Assembly (NCBI RefSeq): GCF_963678635.1
Contig: NC_087071.1
Coordinates: forward strand, 46,544,889 to 46,608,888
DNA from: Symsagittifera roscoffensis
Taxonomy: Eukaryota; Xenacoelomorpha; Acoela; Convolutidae
DNA length: 64,000 nucleotides
Direction: 5' to 3'
Shown: in pieces, positions 45,602 to 54,576 of the stretch
Layout: every line of letters starts with the position of its first letter
Numbering within the stretch: the first letter of the stretch is position 1
Position numbers and translations under genes: made by a program
Notes under the pieces: generated by a model
What the model was told of the DNA's origin: nothing
The model's database searches: none
The model's input: the letters and a program-made list of their open reading frames with translations, nothing else

Positions 45602-46537
45602 ATGGCGTTGACAACGGCCGTGGAGAAAGGGATACCTGCAAGGGATATTCCTCGTGTGCAGTCCCCGATGGAGCTCTTGACGCCTAGAGAAATGAGTCAA
45701 ACAACGGAGACACGACCTCCAGTAAAGACAAATCGAGTAACGATCCCGGATCCTAGTGACACCTTGGGTGACCCCGTCGTAGAACAGACAGTGAGGAAAC
45801 TGATAGAGACAGCTGGACGACTGGTCGCTAACAAGAATGCACCCTATGGAACGATTGACGATACGGGCAGAGTACAACTCTCCCAGACCGTGATCAGACA
45901 AGGGATAAGTAACGTGACACCACTCATGGGGAGTTCGAGAATCCCAGAGAGGAAAGTGCGGAAGATGCCAGCGAAGAAAGTGTCTCGTATAATAGACGTG
46001 CAAAAGAATAATCAATTGAAATATAATTTCACGGGAGTTCCGGAGACAGATCCGAGGGCCTGCTTCAATCGAGCTACCTGGAGCCCGGCTGTAAACCTGC
46101 AGCAACCACCACTCGGGACATCTCATCTGATATTGGGAGACAGCTTGGTCAGAGTGCTGTCGAATTTGAGGACCTCATGGGTCACCACGGTGATGGCCTT
46201 TGGAGGAGCGACGATAGCCCAGTTATATCGGATGGTGGAACTGATGAATCCAGGGAGGATTCCCAATGTGATGATCTTAGTTGGGACGAATGACATCTCC
46301 AGAGGTTCAGACGAGCAGGAAGCACTATGGGAGTCAATGATGGTGTGTTTGATTACTACCCTCTGGCAGAAATTCAATTGCGCGGTACTGACCGTTTGCA
46401 CTGTGCCAATGAATACGAGAAGCCTGACAGCCTCAGGAAGAAGGCACAACGAGGGAGTCGTAAGATGGAACAACATCTTGAGGAACCTAGCAAGTCGAAA
46501 TGCCGGAAGAATGATCCTCATGGACATCATGAGTTGA
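45602..46537 (+). CDS. Element 1 ORF2, SGNH (GDSL) hydrolase domain, most of it
   Basis: Same frame as the preceding coiled coil, ATG 45602. Residues about 170-310 are an SGNH-type hydrolase: block I ILGDSLVRVL with the nucleophile Ser (GDS 46136-46144), block II Gly in MAFGGATIAQ, block III VGTNDISRG (GTND 46283-46294), and hydrophobic strands AVLTVCTVP between. The last block is not in this frame: after RMILMDIMS a stop follows, and the D-x-x-H block is one base out of frame downstream (DGIHF, 46567-46581). A one-base loss near 46530 explains this. SGNH enzymes cut ester bonds in lipids, sugars or O-acetyl groups; the substrate here is unknown. Confidence 0.82.
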   Translation: MALTTAVEKGIPARDIPRVQSPMELLTPREMSQTTETRPPVKTNRVTIPDPSDTLGDPVVEQTVRKLIETAGRLVANKNAPYGTIDDTGRVQLSQTVIRQGISNVTPLMGSSRIPERKVRKMPAKKVSRIIDVQKNNQLKYNFTGVPETDPRACFNRATWSPAVNLQQPPLGTSHLILGDSLVRVLSNLRTSWVTTVMAFGGATIAQLYRMVELMNPGRIPNVMILVGTNDISRGSDEQEALWESMMVCLITTLWQKFNCAVLTVCTVPMNTRSLTASGRRHNEGVVRWNNILRNLASRNAGRMILMDIMS

Positions 46538-46971
46538 GAGCCATGGATCAGGCCAGACTGACCGCGGATGGCATCCACTTCGACAGTATTGAAGGACAAG
46601 CTTGGTTGAATCGAGTCTTCCAAGAGCGGTTGGACGAGCTGGAAGCAGAACTCTTTGACACAGGAGTGCTGAAGGATGAAGGAACAGTGAGTGACGCGGT
46701 GATTACCACCTTTGTGCCTCCTAGCTTGGAAACACGCTTGGGTACGGTCCCGGCCGTCACGAACTACAGGCAACAAAGCTCCAGCGAACCAGGTCGAAGA
46801 ACAGACGTACAGGATCGATTGGGAGAAGCACCGATGAGGAGGACTATTCATTCTAGGAGAAGAATAGGACCTGTCAACCCAATCGAAGAGACAGCAGGCA
46901 CATCTAGATCGGACACTAGATCGGAGACGACGAGTACCAGTCGAGAGGAGAGACCGAGCAGAGGCTCATAG
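46530..46971 (+). CDS. Element 1 ORF2, SGNH block V and tail
   Basis: The frame holds LTADGIHFDS with the Asp and His of the SGNH triad (46567-46578), then a helix (WLNRVFQERLDELEAEL) and a Ser/Arg-rich tail. It ends with TAG 46969-46971, directly followed by ATG 46972 in the same frame. Either this is a true stop-start junction or the TAG interrupts a longer polyprotein. Confidence 0.65.
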
Positions 46972-48708
46972 ATGTGGTCGAGACCCATACCGTCTCCCTG
47001 GCATATATACAAAGACGAACTAATGAAGCTGGATCTCCAGAGAGTAAGCTTCATCGAAGATGCAAGGAGGATGCTGAATGGAGCGATGCTATCCGTCAGC
47101 AGATTGTACTCGATAACCGGCATAGACTGGTTGATAGCCGCTAGCATAAATTTCAGCTCCACGACGGCCTTGAGATTTGCTGACTTGGAGGGACTGCTCT
47201 CTAACAACACGATGGGACCAGTGAATGCGAGACCGTTGCAAGATGTGAGGTTGAACCATGATGAGGGGAATCGTGAAGAGAGACCAGGAAGATTCCTGAC
47301 GACGAGAGCGCCGATTGGACAACACGTGAAGATATTCAGGCAGCTGACGACACCACCTGGTCATGTGAAGGAAAGAGTGTACCCAAAAAGAGTGAACCAA
47401 GATGGTGATGCCCAGAGATATGGCGGGTTGACAGCGATAAAGAAAGATGAAACCATCTTCGCCGCCTATGACAAAGCAGAGATGAGGAAGGCCAAGATTA
47501 TGGTAGTAGCGAATTCAGAGTTCGTGTACACTTCCAAGTCTTTGTTTTGGCCGGACGTCATAATGTTGGCAGCGGTCGACCTGGACCTACTGCAATCAGT
47601 ATCTTTGGCTATAGGGGTACAAAGGCAGACGGACATGAATCCAATTACGATTGTGTTTGCTGGCATCAATGACCATCTACACAGTAGAGGTTTTCTGAGC
47701 AGACTCAGAGATCCTACAACAGCAGAAAACGCAGTATGGCCAGCGATAAAAGACATCCTTGAGTCGATGGGTGAAGTGGTGGATGCAACGAAGGAGGGGT
47801 CATTCAGTAAAGTGGCATTGAGAGTAGTATTCGCGTTGTCTCCGGGATATGCACATCTCCCGGATGGACTGAAATTCGTGTATGCAATTGTGGCCTTGCT
47901 CTCGGAAGGAAAATATGATGTGATCATATCAGCCCCGAATCGCCTGATAGAAATGGAGAACCTGAGGCCACTTAAGGCTGAACTGCCTGCAGTATGGTCA
48001 GATATCTCAAACGCGATGAGAGGATTCAAGGACCACGCGCTACACATGTTAGTGTTGGACGAAGTGCTGGGGTTGGAACTGTCCAATTTCAGTCGACAAC
48101 TCAAACTGAAACCGGGAATAGACGACGACCATCGAGTGATCGCGGCAATGTCCAACGACTTATGGTTCCGAGCAATGGAAGTGGCAGGTGAAGACACAAG
48201 AAGGAAAAATTCACTGGAGACAAGAGCTCATCTGGAGGCGATGATTCTGAGAACCAAACCGGAAGCCAACCAGTGGCTACACCTGTACCCTAGAGTAGCG
48301 GCATTGGGTGCAGATGCTTTTGAGCAAGGCCCCGTGATGATCACGAAGATGCATGCCTACTTGTTGAAGGAGGTGAACCTGGCGGAAAATGCCGGAGAAA
48401 AGACTGCTGAGTTTGTAAACAGAATGTGTCAGATTACTCTGGAAACCTTCTGGACCCAGGAAATGAAAGGACAGGAGGGCTTTGAAAGGACAGACAGCAT
48501 ACTAGAAGGGTTGGGAGCCGGATGGGCCGCGTCCTTCTTGGCAAAAGTTTACCCGAAAGTCTCGCACTATTTGATAAAGGAATTCCTCCAAGCAGTGGTG
48601 AGAGTATCGATAGTGGAATTAATAGCCTTATTCGTGACATTCGGAGCGGAGAGTTTCGTGAAAGGACCGGCGATGCTGCTCACCGATGGAATCAGAACCT
48701 GCGGCTAG
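46972..48708 (+). CDS. Element 1 ORF3, unknown protein with a GIND motif
   Basis: 578 codons. Residues about 170-300 have a Rossmann-like alternation: KIMVVANSEFV, WPDVIMLAAVDLDLLQSV, ITIVFAGINDHLHSRG, VALRVVFALSPGYA and YDVIISAP. GIND resembles SGNH block III, and a strand with ANSE sits where GDS would be, so this may be a second SGNH-like fold without the Ser. That is inference. Then come WSDISNAMRGFKDHALHMLV and a mostly helical half. It is well matched in element 2 (62847-63912 minus). A one-base loss near 48685 takes it out of frame, and it ends at TAG 48706-48708. No cellular role can be assigned. Confidence 0.6.
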   Translation: MWSRPIPSPWHIYKDELMKLDLQRVSFIEDARRMLNGAMLSVSRLYSITGIDWLIAASINFSSTTALRFADLEGLLSNNTMGPVNARPLQDVRLNHDEGNREERPGRFLTTRAPIGQHVKIFRQLTTPPGHVKERVYPKRVNQDGDAQRYGGLTAIKKDETIFAAYDKAEMRKAKIMVVANSEFVYTSKSLFWPDVIMLAAVDLDLLQSVSLAIGVQRQTDMNPITIVFAGINDHLHSRGFLSRLRDPTTAENAVWPAIKDILESMGEVVDATKEGSFSKVALRVVFALSPGYAHLPDGLKFVYAIVALLSEGKYDVIISAPNRLIEMENLRPLKAELPAVWSDISNAMRGFKDHALHMLVLDEVLGLELSNFSRQLKLKPGIDDDHRVIAAMSNDLWFRAMEVAGEDTRRKNSLETRAHLEAMILRTKPEANQWLHLYPRVAALGADAFEQGPVMITKMHAYLLKEVNLAENAGEKTAEFVNRMCQITLETFWTQEMKGQEGFERTDSILEGLGAGWAASFLAKVYPKVSHYLIKEFLQAVVRVSIVELIALFVTFGAESFVKGPAMLLTDGIRTCG

Positions 48709-48906
48709 ATGGACTTCTGACATTGATCGCAATTACCCACGGAAACTTGGGAGGACTAATGGAACTGGCACGTTGTCCAGAGCAGATGAAAGAGAGAGTG
48801 AGGAACTTGGATATGAAGAAATCCACGGACTTCACAAAATCGCTTTGGAACGGGAGAAGACGAGACGATTGAAAGAGAGGAAGATGTTAGACGACATGTT
48901 GGAGGC
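48690..48906 (+). pseudogene. Element 1 ORF3/ORF4 junction, broken by small indels
   Basis: Homology to element 2 passes through three frames here (LLTLIAITHGNLG in one, then RVRNLDMKKS, then RHVGGMPLL leading into ORF4). The original probably had one continuous frame from ORF3 into ORF4. Confidence 0.55.
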
Positions 48907-50079
48907 ATGCCACTGTTAACTGATCTGAGCTTGGCTATGAGAACCGATCCCTTGGCGCTGATCAGAGGAGTCACGGAGTTCGTGACAGTGATCTATGGAC
49001 CAGCAGTCACGTTTGCGTTCCCTGACGTTAAAGTGGAAGCATATAGGAGGTCGGTGCTGCACCTGAACCTCATATCGGCAGTGGACGGTAGTACACTGAA
49101 CTGGTGTGAGCAGCACACATTGCGGGAGCTCATGAGTGAAGATCTATTATTTGCGAAAATATCGGAGCCAGAGATGACAGTCATCAATTTTGACGATCAC
49201 TTCCGTGACCGCATGGGAGAAGTAGAAAGAGGACACATCGAGGTGTTTCCAAGGCTTTGGAATCTGAGGCCCTATGATAAAATGAATGGTGAGATAACCA
49301 GAGTGCCTCGTCTCACTGCAGCATATCACAAAGTGAGAGAAGAGACGAAGGACTGGGGCGATTACAAGAAGCTGCCGGAGGCAATCCCTGAATTCCCTCT
49401 GATAAGAAGGACGTTGCTCGGAGCAGTCTCCGTGGTACATACTCCTAGATTGGGAGCATTCGAAGCCAATGAAAGGAGAGTAGGGAATTTCGTGGGAACG
49501 ATGGATCCATACTTTGTAGGGAGAAATGCCGCCGTGTTACAGTACACACGATTCGCATGCACGGATCAAGCGACGAGAAGGCGAATAAGCAACGCCGCAA
49601 CTTCCAAGCCTGGAAGATTTGATGAGGAATGGAAGGAATTAGGCTTAGCTCCGATGAGGATGAGAGGCAGGACCGAATTGCCTGAAGCCTCATTAATCCT
49701 GACCAGTGTGAAAAAGGAGATGAAATTTGGAGGAATATTGCAGACGAGAACTTTCCTAGCACCCTTCGGCTGTGAAGAAATCAAAGTGGTCCATGGAGAA
49801 GAGGAAGATGAATCGGCAATGACGAATAAGGACCATCGAGCTCAAACAAGGATAAGTCTGAAGGAAATGACGGACAGGGTGGAAGCCGTCAAACCGAAGA
49901 ACCCATGCAACAAGATCAAGCTGGTGGGGAAGACGACAGGGCATCGACAGGAGGAACATCCAGCCTGGATTTCAATATCTTCAGTGATCTTGAGAACAAT
50001 GCAGACACGTTGGAAACGACTGAGCCAGCGGATGAAGGCATCTCGACACTGGAGCCTCGGTCAGCCTTTATGGAAATGA
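48907..50079 (+). CDS. Element 1 ORF4, first half, unrecognised
   Basis: 390 codons from ATG 48907; the frame is open slightly upstream. The sequence is mixed alpha/beta with conserved patches also found in element 2: MPLLTDLSLAMRTD, FPDVKVEAYRRSVLHLNLIS, MTVINFDDHFRDRMGEV, EVFPRLWNLRPYDK and YFVGRNAAVLQYTRFA. From about residue 335 onward homology moves to another frame, so the last 50 codons are probably off-frame. I recognise no known domain. Adjacent frames suggest it is part of one long accessory polyprotein. Confidence 0.55.
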   Translation: MPLLTDLSLAMRTDPLALIRGVTEFVTVIYGPAVTFAFPDVKVEAYRRSVLHLNLISAVDGSTLNWCEQHTLRELMSEDLLFAKISEPEMTVINFDDHFRDRMGEVERGHIEVFPRLWNLRPYDKMNGEITRVPRLTAAYHKVREETKDWGDYKKLPEAIPEFPLIRRTLLGAVSVVHTPRLGAFEANERRVGNFVGTMDPYFVGRNAAVLQYTRFACTDQATRRRISNAATSKPGRFDEEWKELGLAPMRMRGRTELPEASLILTSVKKEMKFGGILQTRTFLAPFGCEEIKVVHGEEEDESAMTNKDHRAQTRISLKEMTDRVEAVKPKNPCNKIKLVGKTTGHRQEEHPAWISISSVILRTMQTRWKRLSQRMKASRHWSLGQPLWK

Positions 50080-51308
50080 AACGGAATTTGCCGGAGAGCA
50101 GCTCTCCTGGCAATTCAAGAAATAATGACCAGAGAATCCTCATGGAATCACCTCGGAGGAGAAAAATAGAGGCTTCAGCCAGAGTACCTTTCTTGGGAAC
50201 GCTGCCCGAAGAAGAATGGGAAGTTGATCACCGAGACCACGAGAGTAGGACGGGATGCAAACTGGATAGAGTGGCCTTTATGGAAGAAGTCTGGACCGTG
50301 GTTCAAAGCTATGGGACCCAGTCTATTCTGAAAACGGGTCTCAACCAACCCTTGATGAGAGAAGTACTGGACAAGCTTGATGAGTGTGAAGGGAGACTGA
50401 GTGAGTTGTTGATCGACTCAGCCACTGATGAGAGTGAAGCGAATTCTCCCATCAAGATGACACCACAGGACGATGAAGGAGAGGTGGTGTATCTGTCAAG
50501 AACCAGGAGAGGGACGATGCGATCAAAAATGGTGATTGATAAAATCAATGCGATGAAAATGAAGTTAGGCAGCAGAGTGATGCCGAGGAGAGTTGGAAAG
50601 ACGAAGGTGGATTCAGAAATATCGATGAAAGCTGGTAACTCAGCGAAAAGGAAACGAGTTGAGGAGGTCATGGATTTAGGGCAAGGTGATTATCAATTGT
50701 CTGGCACAGATAGAATATTAACTGATATAGCGATGGTGCCACCCATTCTCATGGCGGGGATAAAGTCAACCGGTTATAAATCCAAAAGGAGTGACCGCAC
50801 TCTGACTGGAGCAACCTTAGAAATGGAAATACTCAGCCAATGTGGAGAGAGCAAAATGAAAGACTTGAAGCCATCTCCCATGAATCATGGAAAGGGAAGT
50901 GTCGCAGGACAACTAACACCAGTGGAATACAACCGACTGACAGTGTCGGAGACGGTGTCGATAGATGAACCCACCGGTGGATACATGGAGATGGAATACC
51001 GAAACTCGGCTAGAGGGTATGTAATGGCCCTGGAAGACGAAAAAGCCATGGAGGGTTATCTAGAAACGATGTTGCAAGGCACCACCCTCAAGCAGAAGGC
51101 GTACGGGACTTTGGCGTCGTCTGACATACAGGCGGAAACGATCGAGCAGTTGGTGAGCCTTCCATGGAAAGCAGTAGTGTTGAAGTATTTCGAAGAGGAA
51201 ATGAGGACTATGCCAAGGATACATGCTCTCGTGGCAGTACCTTACGTAAGAACAGAGTTACAACTCAGGTTCGCCTGGTGCATGATGGGACTGACTCGCG
51301 AAGAATAA
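49905..51308 (+). CDS. Element 1 ORF4, second half, unrecognised
   Basis: 467 codons. The front is acidic and Ser-rich, then ARVPFLGTLPEEEWEVDHRD, LDKLDECEGRLSELLIDSAT, EVVYLSRTRRGTMRSKMVID and a basic patch SAKRKRVEE that could be a nuclear signal. The C-terminal region (VEYNRLTVSETVSIDEP, GGYMEMEYRNSARGY, IHALVAVPYVRTELQLRFAW) is conserved in element 2. TAA at 51306-51308 falls where element 2 has a Tyr codon, so it is a mutation in this copy. The frame continues to 51962. Confidence 0.55.
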   Translation: MQQDQAGGEDDRASTGGTSSLDFNIFSDLENNADTLETTEPADEGISTLEPRSAFMEMKRNLPESSSPGNSRNNDQRILMESPRRRKIEASARVPFLGTLPEEEWEVDHRDHESRTGCKLDRVAFMEEVWTVVQSYGTQSILKTGLNQPLMREVLDKLDECEGRLSELLIDSATDESEANSPIKMTPQDDEGEVVYLSRTRRGTMRSKMVIDKINAMKMKLGSRVMPRRVGKTKVDSEISMKAGNSAKRKRVEEVMDLGQGDYQLSGTDRILTDIAMVPPILMAGIKSTGYKSKRSDRTLTGATLEMEILSQCGESKMKDLKPSPMNHGKGSVAGQLTPVEYNRLTVSETVSIDEPTGGYMEMEYRNSARGYVMALEDEKAMEGYLETMLQGTTLKQKAYGTLASSDIQAETIEQLVSLPWKAVVLKYFEEEMRTMPRIHALVAVPYVRTELQLRFAWCMMGLTREE

Positions 51309-51962
51309 GACTCAGAAGAAAGGAAGAGATCAAAAGAGGAAAAGGTTTTCCTTATGACGAACCTGAGGGATCTGATAGTCCAGGAGGGAGCAGCAGTAGC
51401 GTGTGCGAAGCGGAGAAACGCTCTCTGTTTCATTCGATTCCTGATCGAGCAGATTTCAGTACCTGCATTAAACACTTGTGTTAAAATGTTGAGGGAAGGC
51501 GATGAGCGAACGAAAGCCTTATTCTTGCTAGCACTGCTGGATATGCAGCAAAGTAAACCGATGAGGGTGAACATGAAAGAACCTGAGGAGTTGGAACCCA
51601 TGAAAAAGATAGACGAAATCAAGAGATTCTCAAACAAAGAGCTGAGACTCACTAAAGAATCTATGGGAGCATTGCCAAAATCCAGTGAATACTGTGGACC
51701 GATCAAGAAGAAATCGTATGGCTACGTATCCGGGATCATAGGGATCGCGTACAATCCTTTCCTGAGTGAAGACATACGCGATTGCTTCTTCGATTATGAG
51801 CAGGCGGTGTTGCTAAGATTCTGGACGTCCAGAATTGTAAAGATTAAGAGCGTTAACAATACACAGGCCGAATTGGGACTGGTCTTGGAAGAAGAGGTGA
51901 CTGCACCTTCAGTACCAAAATCCGACAAAAGAGTGGAGTTTGGGTTGGGATTCTCAGATTAA
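51309..51962 (+). CDS. Element 1 ORF4, C-terminal part after a nonsense codon
   Basis: Same frame as the preceding ORF. Conserved with element 2 in GAAVACAKRR, ALCFIRFLIEQIS, LRLTKESMGALPKSSEYCGP and IIGIAYNPFL. The frame stops at 51962. A one-base shift would extend it to a TAG at 52019-52021, overlapping the ORF5 start by about 40 bases. Confidence 0.5.
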   Translation, partial: DSEERKRSKEEKVFLMTNLRDLIVQEGAAVACAKRRNALCFIRFLIEQISVPALNTCVKMLREGDERTKALFLLALLDMQQSKPMRVNMKEPEELEPMKKIDEIKRFSNKELRLTKESMGALPKSSEYCGPIKKKSYGYVSGIIGIAYNPFLSEDIRDCFFDYEQAVLLRFWTSRIVKIKSVNNTQAELGLVLEEEVTAPSVPKSDKRVEFGLGFSD

Positions 51963-51980
51963 TTACTGAGAACGAGCTTG

Positions 51981-53756
51981 ATGACAGTGTGGGAACTGAT
52001 GAGGCCATCATGGTGTCCTAGTCCCAACGCTGACTCAATATTACGGGCGACACAAGACGTACAGAGGGAACTGAATGCAGACTGTAACCTGCGTGACCTC
52101 AACATCATATATAATGTGATGATAACAGCCTCTAAGAGCAACGGAGAAGATAAAGTGGAGTTGCCTGGCTGGGGACCAGAAGACTGGGTCAAACCTGGTA
52201 GCTGTCTGGCGGAAGTCTGTGGACTGGAGGGTCACGTTTGTGGAGGTTTGGACTGTGTGAAGACCCTGGAGAAACAACACAAGCAATTGACGGTATTGTT
52301 TGGAAATGTAGTGATGAAAGCTAGAACAGAAACGGAACTGATAGCAGATTGCCATGGAGGAACCGATGTGAATCTAGTGACTGCACTAGGATTCTACAGC
52401 ATGTTTGGTTCTTTAGAGTCACTATTGAATCTGGAACAGAAACATGAGGTGGTCACAGCCATCAGTGTAGAAGTATTCCCAGGAGTTCTGCAGACTGAAC
52501 AGAAATACATAGGGAAATGGAGGGAAGCAATCGAGACAGAAATGAACATCAGACACAGTGAGACTTATTGTAGACCATCAGGAGCACGATATTTGGTGGG
52601 TTCAACGTTGGCTCCAATGTGCAAGAGCAGATACCCTGTACATTTCGTGGCTGTGGACGTGAAGAGTACAAGAACGATCGTGGATCAAGCCTTCTCAGTG
52701 CCAAAGTGTGTGAGATTGGCGAGAATGTCTGAAAAGTCTTACGAGTTACTATGTAAGATGTTCTCAGCAGTTCCAGAGAGAACCAAAGAAGAATTGGAGT
52801 CAATACTAGGAAAGAAGTTCATGGGATATGTGAGTGGGAACTTCAGTGACTTTGAGAGACAGAAACAGAGAGGATCAACTGTCACAGATTACAATGCAGT
52901 AGATGAGAATGATGAAGTCCACCGAGTGATGATGGAAGTGGAACCATTGCTGGAAGGTTCGGGAAAACGTAATTGGAGGAGCATCATGTTGACGCATGAC
53001 GAGTTTCCTTGCCACTGCTTGCTGCAGACCTGGTGGTATCCCAAGCGTAGTAATCTGATGTTGATCTGGGACTCTGGAGAGCTGCTCTCCATGGGTTTAC
53101 CAGATTCATCACAGCCCGTAACGATAGTGATAGTGGGAGTTATGATGGCGATACGATGGCTGGAAGCTCATGTGAGGGAAAATAACAGACAGGAGGCACC
53201 GACGAGAGAACAGTTGCGGAAATTAGATTGTCTAAAAGATTTAGATCTTTTTGAGACAATGTGCAAAGTTCTAAACATTCCGATGGAAGTGAAGAAGATA
53301 TGGGCAAGAAAACGATTGATGCCATGGTTTAGAGCTAACATGACTGCATGGTTGTACGAGTATGCGAAAAAGCATATGTCGAAGCACGGCAGGGTGTACA
53401 GTGAATATCAGCTGGACATTGGAGCAGGAGCTTTCAAGCGAGCTCTCGTGACTCATCGGAATGCAGTGACCACCGCTGTGAAAAGAATTTCCAGGACGAG
53501 TGAACGTAGTGGAAAGGAGAAGGCAGAGATGCTGAAAGAAGATTTGGAGAGAAACGTGACGTTGTGTCTCCACAACAGCTTCTGCAGGAACAGAGAATCT
53601 AACGTGGATCCCCTACCTTGTTGTAAACAAAGGGTGGAAGAGCAGAAGTGTTGGAGGACGGCTTCCAGCAGCGTCAGGATAGCTAACGACGTGTTACAAG
53701 ATACGGAAACTGAGAGTGCAGAGTCAGTATCACAGGAGGAAGAAATGGAACATTGA
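51981..53756 (+). CDS. Element 1 ORF5, cysteine-containing unknown protein
   Basis: 591 codons from ATG 51981 to TGA 53754-53756, the longest intact accessory frame. Conserved patches shared with element 2: EDWVKPGSCL, CGGLDCVKTLEKQHKQ, ETELIADCHGG, VTALGFYSMF, SVEVFPGVLQTEQ, STLAPMCKSRYPVHFVAVDV, TWWYPKRSNLMLIWD, SQPVTIVIVGVMMAIRWLEAH, YQLDIGAGAFKRAL, and a late CCKQRVEEQKC cluster. One hydrophobic segment (TIVIVGVMM) is too short to be sure of a membrane span. No signal peptide is seen, so it does not look like an envelope protein. The function is unknown. Confidence 0.6.
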   Translation: MTVWELMRPSWCPSPNADSILRATQDVQRELNADCNLRDLNIIYNVMITASKSNGEDKVELPGWGPEDWVKPGSCLAEVCGLEGHVCGGLDCVKTLEKQHKQLTVLFGNVVMKARTETELIADCHGGTDVNLVTALGFYSMFGSLESLLNLEQKHEVVTAISVEVFPGVLQTEQKYIGKWREAIETEMNIRHSETYCRPSGARYLVGSTLAPMCKSRYPVHFVAVDVKSTRTIVDQAFSVPKCVRLARMSEKSYELLCKMFSAVPERTKEELESILGKKFMGYVSGNFSDFERQKQRGSTVTDYNAVDENDEVHRVMMEVEPLLEGSGKRNWRSIMLTHDEFPCHCLLQTWWYPKRSNLMLIWDSGELLSMGLPDSSQPVTIVIVGVMMAIRWLEAHVRENNRQEAPTREQLRKLDCLKDLDLFETMCKVLNIPMEVKKIWARKRLMPWFRANMTAWLYEYAKKHMSKHGRVYSEYQLDIGAGAFKRALVTHRNAVTTAVKRISRTSERSGKEKAEMLKEDLERNVTLCLHNSFCRNRESNVDPLPCCKQRVEEQKCWRTASSSVRIANDVLQDTETESAESVSQEEEMEH

Positions 53757-54576
53757 CGGATGACCGAAAGACAAGATGAAAAAAGAGATGAAATTAGAAG
53801 AATTTAGAAGTTTTAGAACTTCTAAACGACGAAAAAAGAAGAAAACAAAGGAGTGATGAAGAAAAGTTAAAACTCAGAATTGTTTTATGTGTGTGAAAAA
53901 CTCAAGTGAGAAACCAAGCAACCAAGTTGTAATTGAAAACTGAAACATTAAGTTGAGTTTTGAAATTGTTGCATTTATAGATTTGCATTTTGATTTTAGT
54001 TGAAGTGGCTTTAGAGACACTCACTTACTATTTATTTAGGAAGGCTTAAGTGAAGGAGTATATTTAAATATTCCAGCCTGCATGACTGTTTTTAATCAGC
54101 TAGGAGAACTGATCACTTTGTGGTGACATGGAAGGCTTGAGTAATCTCTCGAAGAGGGAAGTTGTTTCATTGTTCTTTCTAACCACATAGTTTCTTAGTT
54201 TTAGTATTCAGGACAATAACAAGCAAGATTTCCGAAGGGAAAAGCGTAGTAGGATAATTTTAGCTTGTTGGTTGGCAGGACTGTCCTGCAAGCCAACACC
54301 TTTTAAATCTAAGAGAAAAAGTTTTAATCGGGACATTGACATTGGAAGTCAGAAAATATGTTTTTATCTTAGGTCATATCCTCAATGTGTAGATTAATGA
54401 AAGGATTTGAAGGCTATAGTGATGTAGTATGATGCCATTTGTATTCTGCAGTGAGTCGATGTGACGTAGATAAAAGTAATTTCGTGCATTTTGTAAATTC
54501 TGTTCGATGACACTGTATCTATTTTACGAACATTGCGTGATTCAATGAGGACATTGACCGGACTGTCCGGGGAGTA
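53757..54576 (+). other. Element 1 3' untranslated region and polypurine tract
   Basis: About 0.8 kb without a gene. The last bases, 'gactgtccggggagta', abut the 3' LTR and act as the expected polypurine tract. Element 2 keeps nearly the same bases next to its LTR (56998-57025, reverse). The tract resembles the leader motif (TCCGGRGGGG). Confidence 0.7.

Noticed and set aside
51981..53756. ORF5 as a retroviral-type envelope
   Set aside because: No signal peptide, no clear C-terminal membrane anchor and no cleavage or fusion motif could be seen.
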